A stretch of DNA of 64,000 bases from Cerina sp048266425 (lineage in GTDB: Bacteria > Bacteroidota > Bacteroidia > Flavobacteriales > Flavobacteriaceae). Below are positions 35,682-43,177 of the stretch, in pieces; the stretch's first letter is position 1; each line of letters begins with the position of its first letter. Both the position numbers and the translations under genes were made by a program. The stretch lies in assembly GCA_048266425.1 (NCBI GenBank), contig JBLWZN010000020.1:1-64000 (forward strand), in the 5' to 3' direction. The notes below the pieces were generated by a model, which saw only the letters and a program-made list of their open reading frames with translations, searched no databases and had not been told where the DNA came from.

Positions 35682-35836
35682 TGGTCCTTTGTATTAGGGT
35701 ATGAATACTTCCGAGAATATATTTTTGGCGGGGGCAGGTTTGTGAAACCTCGAAAATTTTATCCAAAAGGCTCGTAAATATTAATTATTTTGCGTGTTTT
35801 TGGACTCGATACCACAAACTGATTTCTTGCCGTTGC

Positions 35837-36649
35837 CTATTTCTCGATCCCTTTCCCGGTAGCGGCATAATATATTCCGCCATACAGATGATCTAGGAAC
35901 CACTGGTTTTCATAAACCTTGGCTATATGTCCTAGTCCGGTGTAAAAGGCCCTGCCCCCATCAAATTCGTGGTACCAGGAAATAGGATGGAATTTTCCCA
36001 TACCATTTCCCGTGCGATCTACCATTTTTCCGTTGGCATCCACATCACTATTTTTCCATGTAACCACGGGGTTGTACGCGTTTTCGTCCACCCCAATCAA
36101 ATAATGGAGTCCTTTTGTTTTTTCCGGACCGTATTGGTACCATTCGTCCGTCCACAGCAGGGTATCGGGGAAATGTTCCAAGCCGGGAAAATTGTGGTCC
36201 ACAATATTTAATTTGGCCGTTTGTTGTGCTGGGTGAATATGAAACATCCTGCCTACCAATTGGGTATACCATTCCCAATCGTATTCCGTATCGGCAGCGG
36301 CATGAACGCCCACATATCCTTTGCCCGATTCTATGTATTTTTCGAAAGCCTTTTGTTCGTCCCCATCAAAAATATCTGCTGTTGTACTCAAGAATATGAC
36401 AACGTCATAATTCTTTAGGATGTCCTCGGTAATCTTTATGGCACTCTGCTGATGTGTTACCTCAAAATTATGGGTGGCTGCCAGTTCGTTGATGGCGATT
36501 ATTCCGGCAGGAATCGATTCGTGGTGCCAACCTGCGGTCTCCGTGATCAGTAAAGCCTTGAACTGTGCCTGTGCATTTGTTAGGTGGGAAATCAGAAAAC
36601 AAAAGGAAAGCAAAAGGAATGTTTTGGAAAAAAGTTTTTTGGTTTTCAT
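35837..36649 (-). CDS. ThuA-domain protein, secreted
   Basis: A 270-residue protein with a signal peptide (LLLSFCFLISHLTNAQAQ) followed by one ThuA-like domain with a glutamine-amidotransferase-like flavodoxin fold: ALLITETAGWHHESIP, DVVIFLSTT, GKGYVGVHAAADTEYDWEWY, and FHPISWYHEFDGGRAFYTGLGH. ThuA domains are linked to trehalose or other sugar metabolism and to secreted glycan-degrading proteins in Bacteroidota, but the reaction is not firmly known. It is divergent from the TehA-like gene. Confidence 0.88.
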   Translation of the reverse strand: MKTKKLFSKTFLLLSFCFLISHLTNAQAQFKALLITETAGWHHESIPAGIIAINELAATHNFEVTHQQSAIKITEDILKNYDVVIFLSTTADIFDGDEQKAFEKYIESGKGYVGVHAAADTEYDWEWYTQLVGRMFHIHPAQQTAKLNIVDHNFPGLEHFPDTLLWTDEWYQYGPEKTKGLHYLIGVDENAYNPVVTWKNSDVDANGKMVDRTGNGMGKFHPISWYHEFDGGRAFYTGLGHIAKVYENQWFLDHLYGGIYYAATGKGIEK

Positions 36650-36684
36650 GATGAATTTATTTGATGGAAGTTTTGCTCTACAAT

Positions 36685-36700
36685 TTTAAACTATCCTAAG
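36685..36700 (-). promoter_or_regulatory. Possible second DtxR-like box
   Basis: TTTAAACTATCCTAAG matches 13 of 16 positions of the dyad in the TonB-receptor promoter (61849-61864, read on the minus strand). It lies 36 bp above the ThuA start, in a divergent promoter region. One site with this similarity could be chance. Confidence 0.25.
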
Positions 36701-36890
36701 AAGAATTCTATAGGATGCAGGTTTTGTAACAAATTTAGAATTTCGGAAACTATTTATTGTTTTTTTTTACTTTTTATACCCTGATTTGGTCCATTGAAGT
36801 CTTTGCGGAAGGGTTAGTTTTACGAATGCAGCAAATAATTTGTTCTTGGAATAATTCGAAGAAAGGAGTTCTTTGGTTACATTTGGATAC

Positions 36891-37946
36891 ATGAACCCGT
36901 TCCAACTAAAAATTAGGAATCTCACTCCGGCATATTTTGCCTTGGTCATGGCCACAGGGATTATTTCCTTGGCCTCCTTCCTCAATGGGTTTGAACTTTT
37001 TGGACGGTTGCTTTTTTACCTCAATTTAGCCTTTCTCTCGGTTTTGTCTGTTTTCTTTGTTTATCGCTGTTTCTTTTATTGGAGGCGCGTTCTTGTCGAT
37101 TTTGGGAGCTATAAGCGAGGCCCTGGATTTTTTACCTTAGTGGCCGCTTTTTGTATCGTGGGCAACCAGTTTGTGGTAATGGAACATAATTTTGATATAG
37201 CAAGGGTCATTTTGATCATTGCAGCGATATCTTGGTTGGTAATTGGTTATGGTTTTTTCTTCAATATTACGGTCACCAAGAATAAGAAATCGATCAAGGA
37301 GGGCATTAGTGGTACTTGGTTGGTATTTATCGTTTCCATACAGGGCCTATCTACCTTGATTTCTTTTCTGTCGGAGGATTTTGGGGACAAGGCATACCTA
37401 ATGTTGTTTTTGGCGTTGTGCCTATTCTTTTTGGGCTGTATTTTCTATTTGTATATCATGTCGCTCATTATATATCGCATTTCATTTTTCTCCCTGCATG
37501 CCAGTGAGCTGGGAGCGCCCTATTGGATCAATATGGGGGCCACTGCAATTACTACCCTGGCTGGGTCGATGCTAATTCTGCATACGCAACAGTACAATTT
37601 TATTGTGGAGATTCTCCCGTTTTTAAAGGGGTTTACGTTGTTCTTTTGGGCGGCGGGAACATGGTGGATACCCTTGCTGCTCATTCTTGGATTTTGGCGA
37701 CATGCGATAAAGAAAGTCCCGGTGCCTCTCTCTCCAAAGGGATATGATCCGTCTTATTGGGGAATGGTCTTCCCCCTTGGGATGTATACCGTTTGTACTT
37801 TCCGATTGAGCGAGGCCCTCCAAATTACCTTTCTTCAATTTATCCCCCAACTTTTCATTTACATTGCCATTATTGCCTGGGTAAGTGTGACGATTGGATT
37901 TTTAAGGCATTTGCTCTCCCTGACAAAATGGAAAGGAGGGGCTTGA
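36891..37946 (+). CDS. TehA/SLAC1-family (TDT) anion channel or transporter
   Basis: I use ATG 36891 (MNPFQLKIRNLTPAYFALVMATGIIS), 351 residues; a TTG at 36873 sits just behind AAGGAG and is a possible alternative. About ten hydrophobic helices and the LTPAYFALVMATGIIS start, typical of the tellurite-resistance/dicarboxylate transporter family that includes TehA and plant SLAC1, are visible. Members conduct anions such as nitrate, chloride, sulfite or malate. It lies just upstream of the NarI-like gene on the same strand and could move the substrate or product of that molybdoenzyme. That link is inference. Confidence 0.8.
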   Translation: MNPFQLKIRNLTPAYFALVMATGIISLASFLNGFELFGRLLFYLNLAFLSVLSVFFVYRCFFYWRRVLVDFGSYKRGPGFFTLVAAFCIVGNQFVVMEHNFDIARVILIIAAISWLVIGYGFFFNITVTKNKKSIKEGISGTWLVFIVSIQGLSTLISFLSEDFGDKAYLMLFLALCLFFLGCIFYLYIMSLIIYRISFFSLHASELGAPYWINMGATAITTLAGSMLILHTQQYNFIVEILPFLKGFTLFFWAAGTWWIPLLLILGFWRHAIKKVPVPLSPKGYDPSYWGMVFPLGMYTVCTFRLSEALQITFLQFIPQLFIYIAIIAWVSVTIGFLRHLLSLTKWKGGA

Positions 37947-38175
37947 TGTGCAGATTGGGTATTCCTGTTAGTTTATCGTTTTCGGTTGATTCTTAAAACG
38001 GTACTTTTCCCTAGGTGACTTCAAAGGTGTTGGAAGTAAATTTCGGTTGGATTTTTTTAATTTGGAAAGGTTTTAAATTAGATGATTCGCAACTTAGACG
38101 GTAGCCTTCTTCTTGCAAAATGCGTATTTTTAGTGAGGCCTATCCATTTTGTCGATTTTACACCGTGAAATTTCT

Positions 38176-39231
38176 ATGTATAACTTGTTCAAAACCTTAA
38201 ATCGGACTGCTTTCATAAAGGCGCTTATTGCATCTGCTGTGGTCATTATTTTGGTGTTGGTCGGTTCCAGGAATCTTCAAAATTTTGATGCAGCCTTATT
38301 CGCATATCTTGTGGGAACTATTTTTGCGGTCTTTGGTATTGCTTATCGTTATTCGGTTTGGGTACAACGCCCCCCAACTAGGCTATATTGGCGCAGAAGC
38401 ATGCAGTTTTTGTTTAGCAGCATGTTCTTTACCTATCTATTTCGCTCTTTCAGACTTTTTGCTAGGAATATCGTTGGTCAAAGATTTATTGCATTTAGAA
38501 GTAAGAGGAGATGGATCGGCCACTTTTTAATGGCCTCCGGTTGTATGCTTGCGTTTGCCATTACCATTCCCCTCACTTTTGGATGGATCAACTTTGAATT
38601 AAAACCGGGCGACGACCTCACCTATTTTGCGAAGGTCTTTGGGTTTGAAACTTTTTCTTTTTCGCTGGGCTCGCCTATGGCGTTTATTACCTTTCATGGA
38701 CTCGTTTGGTGTTCTATCCTGGTGACCATCGGTGCCGCCATAATGATGAAACGTAGGCTCACCAACGGCGGCCTTATCGCTACACAGACTTTTTCGGATG
38801 ACTGGTTGCCATTGATACTCCTTATTGCTATTTCTATAACAGGATTAGGTATTTCCTATGACTATACTTTTTTGGAAGGCCGAACGTATCAGTTTATGGC
38901 GGTGACCCATGCCATTGTGGTCATTCTATTCTTGGTTTGGCTGCCCTTCGGGAAATTTTTCCATATTTTTCAGCGGGTTGCGCAATTGGGAGCCAATCTT
39001 TATAAGATGGAGGGCATTCGCAGAGGTATGGTCACATGCCCCCATACAAAAGAGGAGTTCGCCACAAAGACGCATATTAACGACCTTAAGAAAGTTACCG
39101 AAGAATTGGGATTTGATTTCACCAAGAAAGATGGGACCAACCATATGGATCTAAGCCCGGAAGGAAAGCGTTCGGCCCTGGCAAAGGCCCATTTTGAGGC
39201 AAGAAGGAAATCAGGTAAGTTTTTTGGGTGA
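38176..39231 (+). CDS. NarI-like cytochrome b membrane subunit
   Basis: Start at ATG 38176 (MYNLFKTLNRTAF), 351 residues; a TTG 27 bp upstream is less likely. About six transmembrane helices are followed by an 80-residue cytoplasmic tail with a CPHTKEEF segment. Histidines suited to heme b ligation lie in helices: His116 (RRWIGHFLMASG), His174 (FITFHGLVW), and His245 and His263 (VTHAIVVILF, GKFFHIFQR). The 18-residue spacing of the last pair equals that of the distal histidines in E. coli NarI. It should pass quinol electrons to the next gene products. The NarI relation is inferred from pattern, not alignment. Confidence 0.65.
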   Translation: MYNLFKTLNRTAFIKALIASAVVIILVLVGSRNLQNFDAALFAYLVGTIFAVFGIAYRYSVWVQRPPTRLYWRRSMQFLFSSMFFTYLFRSFRLFARNIVGQRFIAFRSKRRWIGHFLMASGCMLAFAITIPLTFGWINFELKPGDDLTYFAKVFGFETFSFSLGSPMAFITFHGLVWCSILVTIGAAIMMKRRLTNGGLIATQTFSDDWLPLILLIAISITGLGISYDYTFLEGRTYQFMAVTHAIVVILFLVWLPFGKFFHIFQRVAQLGANLYKMEGIRRGMVTCPHTKEEFATKTHINDLKKVTEELGFDFTKKDGTNHMDLSPEGKRSALAKAHFEARRKSGKFFG

Positions 39232-39394
39232 TTTTTGGGCTGTCCGCCAGTCGCTATACGCCATACGCCGGGTTTTTATTGACGATTAACGTTAAGCGTA
39301 CAGTGTAATGCCATTGTAGAACCGATCTTAAATTGCATTGCAGGTAGTTCCCGTTGTTTTGGGAATAAAATTGAAATATCAACACATAAAAAAA

Positions 39395-41614
39395 ATGGCA
39401 AAACTCCCAGTATCGGTCGATAAAATTATAGAAGACTATGGTCCGCATAAGGCATACCCGCCCCAAGGAGGTTTTTATGGCAACAATGAACCGGACAAGC
39501 TTGTTAAGACCCATTGCTGTTACTGTGGTATGCAGTGTGGTATTCAACTGAAAGTTAAGGACAACAGGATAGCAGGCTTTGAGCCTTGGATGGAATTTCC
39601 TTTTAATGAAGGACGACTTTGTCCCAAAGGGGTTCAGCGCTATATGCAGAACAATCATCCGGACCGACTTTTAAACCCTATCCAAAGGGTGGAAGGCAAA
39701 GGTTTTGAACCCATAGGATGGGACCATGCTATGGATCGGACCGTCAGCGAAATCAAAAGAATCCAGGAGGCTTATGGCAATGATGCTTTTGCCATGCTTT
39801 CAGGGGTCTCCTTGACGAACGAGAAAAGTTATATGATCGGGAAATTTGCCCGAGTTGCCCTAAAGACCGCCAATCTGGATTATAACGGAAGGCTCTGTAT
39901 GGTTAGTGCCGGGGGTGGAAATAAAAAGGCCTTTGGACTGGACAGAAGCTCTAATAGTTGGGCCGATCTTGCTCATGCCGAGGTCATTATCGTGGCCGGT
40001 GCCAACATCAGTGAAACTTTTCCAACACTTACCCACTATGTTTGGCAGGCGCGGGACAATGGAGCCAAGCTTATCGTTGTAGACCCAAGGATGATCCCAT
40101 TGGCAAGGACCGCAGATTTACATTTGCCCATCCGTCCAGGTGGGGATTCGGCGCTATTTGGGGCCATGCTGAAGATTCTGGTGGACAATGATTGGTTAGA
40201 CCATGATTTTATAGATAATCATACCTCTGGCTTTAAGGAAACTATTGAGGCGGTTAAGGATTATGATTTGGATTGGGCAGAGGAGCAGACCGGGATATCA
40301 AAGGAGTTGATTATGGAAGCTGCTACCCTTTGGGGCAAGGCAAAAACCAGCTTTTTGATGCACGCTAGGGGTATCGAGCATCATACCAAAGGGGTAGAGA
40401 ACGTGTTGAGCTGCATCAATCTAGTATTGGCCACGGGGCGGATCGGAAAACCTTATTGTGGTTATGGCACGATTACTGGCCAAGGCAACGGACAAGGCGG
40501 GAGGGAGCATGGGCATAAATGCGATCAACTACCTGGGAACAGGGATATTACCAATCCCGAACATCGAAAATATATTTCCGAAGTTTGGGGTATAGACGAA
40601 AAGGATATGCCGGGCAAAGGCATTACCGCTTACGAGCAGATAGAGGCTATACATCGCGGAGAAATAAAAGGATTGATTTCCATTTGTTTTAATCCCTTGG
40701 TATCCTTGCCCAATAACAATTACGTGCGTGAGGCACTTGAAAAATTAGAGTTTTATGTCTGTATCGATACGTTCCTTTGCGAAACTGCCCGTTATGCCGA
40801 TATTGTACTCGCTGGATCGCTTCACGAAGAAGAGGAGGGCACGGTTACCACGGCTGAAGGCAGGGTGGTAAAGATCAATGCTGCCATTACACCTCCCGAA
40901 AATGCAAGAAGGGACGGAGATATAATAATGGAAATTGCGGATCGCTTGGGGGCAGGGGACAAGTTTAGCTTCCCTACAAGTGAGGATATTTTTAATGAAC
41001 TGAGGGTAGCCTCAAAAGGCGGAACGGCCGATTATTATGGTATCACCTATCAAAAGGTAGAAGAAAATATGGGTATTTTTTGGCCCTGTCCAACCTTGGA
41101 CCATCCCGGTACCCCTAGGCTTTGGGAAGATAAAAGGTTTAAGACACCTGACGGCAAGGCCCATTTTAATCCAGTGACCTACCGGCCTGCCTCGGAAATA
41201 ACGGATAAGGAATTTCCCGTGGTTATGACTACGGGCAGGGTGGTGTCCCAATATTTGAGCGGTACCCAAACCCGACGGATTGGAAAATTGGTCGATCAAT
41301 ACCCAGAACCATTGTTGGAGATCCATCCCACGTTGGCCAGAAAATATGGGATTGAAAATCACGACCTCATTCGAGTGAAAACTAGAAGGGGCGAGGCCGA
41401 GTTTCCGGCACATGTAGTGGAGACCATCCGGGAGGATACTGTTTTTATACCCTATCACTGGGGCGGGAAGTTTTCGGCCAACCAACTGACGATCGGTAGC
41501 CTAGATCCAATTTCCAAGATTCCCGAGTTCAAGGTGTGTGCGTGCCAGTTGTATAAAACGGACAAAAAGGGATCTGTAAAACGAACAGAAGCTGCTTATC
41601 AAAGTGGTTTGTAG
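39395..41614 (+). CDS. Molybdopterin oxidoreductase, NasA/NAS nitrate-reductase-like catalytic subunit
   Basis: Start at ATG 39395 (MAKLPVSVDKIIEDYG), 739 residues, with no Tat signal, so cytoplasmic. The N-terminal [4Fe-4S] ligands are Cys41, 44, 48 and 76 (CCYCGMQC...RLCPKG, with Lys78). Cys168 in YNGRLCMVSAGGG is the expected Mo ligand of the nitrate-reductase/formate-dehydrogenase branch. GQGNGQGGREHGHKCDQLPG is close to Bacillus-type assimilatory nitrate reductase. The C-terminal MGD domain is complete (TTGRVVSQYLSGTQTRR). Nitrate is the likely substrate, but no nitrite reductase or nitrate sensor is near, so another oxyanion or formate-like substrate is possible. Confidence 0.82.
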   Translation: MAKLPVSVDKIIEDYGPHKAYPPQGGFYGNNEPDKLVKTHCCYCGMQCGIQLKVKDNRIAGFEPWMEFPFNEGRLCPKGVQRYMQNNHPDRLLNPIQRVEGKGFEPIGWDHAMDRTVSEIKRIQEAYGNDAFAMLSGVSLTNEKSYMIGKFARVALKTANLDYNGRLCMVSAGGGNKKAFGLDRSSNSWADLAHAEVIIVAGANISETFPTLTHYVWQARDNGAKLIVVDPRMIPLARTADLHLPIRPGGDSALFGAMLKILVDNDWLDHDFIDNHTSGFKETIEAVKDYDLDWAEEQTGISKELIMEAATLWGKAKTSFLMHARGIEHHTKGVENVLSCINLVLATGRIGKPYCGYGTITGQGNGQGGREHGHKCDQLPGNRDITNPEHRKYISEVWGIDEKDMPGKGITAYEQIEAIHRGEIKGLISICFNPLVSLPNNNYVREALEKLEFYVCIDTFLCETARYADIVLAGSLHEEEEGTVTTAEGRVVKINAAITPPENARRDGDIIMEIADRLGAGDKFSFPTSEDIFNELRVASKGGTADYYGITYQKVEENMGIFWPCPTLDHPGTPRLWEDKRFKTPDGKAHFNPVTYRPASEITDKEFPVVMTTGRVVSQYLSGTQTRRIGKLVDQYPEPLLEIHPTLARKYGIENHDLIRVKTRRGEAEFPAHVVETIREDTVFIPYHWGGKFSANQLTIGSLDPISKIPEFKVCACQLYKTDKKGSVKRTEAAYQSGL

Positions 41615-41696
41615 TTAAAAATAAATAAGTCTTGGATCTTGGTTCCTGTAGCGAAGCGTTCTTGGCCCAAAATTTAAGCCATAAATAATAATAACT

Positions 41697-42266
41697 ATGC
41701 CAGAAACGAATTATAATCAGGAAATGGCCTTTTTTGTGGACATGCAGCGTTGTATTGGCTGCCATGCCTGCGAAATGGCTTGTGCGGAATGCGAAACAAA
41801 CGGACAGGAAAGCATGATCCATATCCATTATGTAGATCGTGCCGTAAGTACTCAGACCACGGTTCAGGTCTGCATGCATTGCGAGGATCCCACCTGTGCC
41901 AACGTATGTCCTGCGGATGCCATCCACCAAGATGATTTTGGGGTGGTACATTCTGCAAACACCTCGAGGTGTATCGGTTGTTCCAACTGCGTTTTGGCCT
42001 GCCCTTTTGGAGTTCCAAAAAAGAATGAACAGGCAGAATTGATGATGAAATGCAATATGTGTTACGACCGCACCAGTGCCGGCAAGAAACCCATGTGTGC
42101 AACGGTCTGTCCTAGTCAGGCCCTGTATTATGGCACTCGGGAGGAAATAGAACGGATGCGACCGGACAGTGTTCCGGTGAATTCCTTTCTTTTTGGCAAG
42201 CAAGAAGTGAATACCAAGGTGAATATCATGATGCCGAAAGGCTCAAACCAGTTGATTATAGAATAA
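41697..42266 (+). CDS. Four-cluster [4Fe-4S] ferredoxin subunit (DmsB/NarH-like)
   Basis: A 189-residue protein with 16 cysteines arranged for four [4Fe-4S] clusters: Cys19/22/25/29, 59/62/67/71, 92/95/98/102 and 119/122/134/138 (CIGCHACEMAC, CMHCEDPTCANVCP, CIGCSNCVLACP, CNMC...CATVCP), plus Cys32. There is no signal peptide, so it is cytoplasmic like its partner. The family wires a membrane anchor to a molybdopterin subunit. All four clusters look complete, unlike NarH, in which one is a [3Fe-4S] center. Position directly after the catalytic gene fixes its role. Confidence 0.88.
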   Translation: MPETNYNQEMAFFVDMQRCIGCHACEMACAECETNGQESMIHIHYVDRAVSTQTTVQVCMHCEDPTCANVCPADAIHQDDFGVVHSANTSRCIGCSNCVLACPFGVPKKNEQAELMMKCNMCYDRTSAGKKPMCATVCPSQALYYGTREEIERMRPDSVPVNSFLFGKQEVNTKVNIMMPKGSNQLIIE

Positions 42267-42275
42267 TATTCGGTT

Positions 42276-42800
42276 ATGGCAGCAGAAGAGAACTACAAAG
42301 TCCCCAATTGGAAATCGGATTTTCCGATCCAGTTAAAAAAGGCCACCCATGTAAATCGGCGGGAATTTGCCAAGTTCCTAGGGCTACTTTCTGGGGCCTT
42401 GGCGCTTGGAAATGGAGGAATTGTTATTAAGGCCTTGGCTTTTCCGACGAAACCTTTGGAAGGCGAACACTTTGTGTGCGACGAAAATGAAGTTCCCGTT
42501 GGTGAAATGTTCCAATTTTCCATTGAGGGCAGTAAGGTAATCCCCTATATTCTTATCCATTTGGAGCAGGACAAGTGGAGGGCCTTTGAACAAAAATGTA
42601 CCCATTTGTCCTGTGCGGTTCGCTACGAACCCACGGAGGGGAAAATCCATTGCCCATGCCATCACGGGTATTTTGATGCCGACACTGGAAAAGTGCTCCA
42701 AGGTCCGCCGCCACGGCCCTTGCCCCAATTGGAGGTGGTACTCAAAGATGGCAAGGTCTACGTAAAGGCAGCTGATGAAAATAATAATGTAAAGGTATGA
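42276..42800 (+). CDS. Rieske [2Fe-2S] protein with membrane anchor
   Basis: A 174-residue protein. NRREFAKFLG (Arg28-Arg29) followed by a hydrophobic segment looks like a Tat signal-anchor, placing the C-terminal domain outside the inner membrane. The Rieske motif is complete: Cys108 and His110 in CTHLSC, Cys126 and His129 in CPCHHG; Cys113 and Cys128 can form the disulfide of quinol-oxidising, high-potential Rieske proteins. It starts 9 bp after the ferredoxin gene and overlaps the next by 4 bp. A Rieske subunit is unusual beside a NasA-like enzyme; haloarchaeal nar operons carry one. Confidence 0.85.
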   Translation: MAAEENYKVPNWKSDFPIQLKKATHVNRREFAKFLGLLSGALALGNGGIVIKALAFPTKPLEGEHFVCDENEVPVGEMFQFSIEGSKVIPYILIHLEQDKWRAFEQKCTHLSCAVRYEPTEGKIHCPCHHGYFDADTGKVLQGPPPRPLPQLEVVLKDGKVYVKAADENNNVKV

Positions 42801-43087
42801 GCGATTTTAGAAGTGCGCAGAGCAAGGCACATCCCAACAAGACAAATGCGTTGATGTCCGGAATTATTTTAATGTTGATCCTTTTTGTGAGTATCCAAAT
42901 CTGGTTTTTGTTCGGTGCCTTGAACAATGCGTTGGAAGACAATCTTTTTTTTGCGGTGATAACCTTTGTGGGCTCCTGTTTGTTCGCCTTGGCATCTTTT
43001 TGGATGTTGCGCTATCTGCCTCAACCCATCAAGGAGAAACCCATTAAAAGGCAGGCTGAAAGGGATAAAAACGCAACAAAAATATAG
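42797..43087 (+). CDS. Small two-helix membrane protein of the molybdoenzyme cluster
   Basis: A 96-residue protein with two hydrophobic helices (about 20-42 and 50-70) and a basic C-terminal tail. It overlaps the Rieske gene by 4 bp (ATGA), so it is translated with it. I do not recognise a characterised family. It may be an assembly or anchoring subunit of the cytochrome b/Rieske part. Confidence 0.7.
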   Translation: MSDFRSAQSKAHPNKTNALMSGIILMLILFVSIQIWFLFGALNNALEDNLFFAVITFVGSCLFALASFWMLRYLPQPIKEKPIKRQAERDKNATKI

Positions 43088-43177
43088 TTGATCCTAAACG
43101 ACGACAAGCACACATTCATCACCTTAGGCCTAATCGTGGGCTATACTCCTTACTTTTGGTTATACCTTAATAAATTT

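Noticed and set aside
36873..36890. TTG start of the TehA-like protein behind AAGGAG
   Set aside because: Bacteroidota rarely rely on Shine-Dalgarno pairing, and the ATG at 36891 gives the usual N-terminus; kept only as an alternative.
43088..43175. Coding-looking stretch in frame after the stop of the small membrane protein (hydrophobic, TLGLIVGYTPYFWLYLNKF)
   Set aside because: It begins right after a TAG with no ATG and runs into the opposite-strand molybdoenzyme gene; it could be a gene remnant, but the evidence is too thin to annotate.
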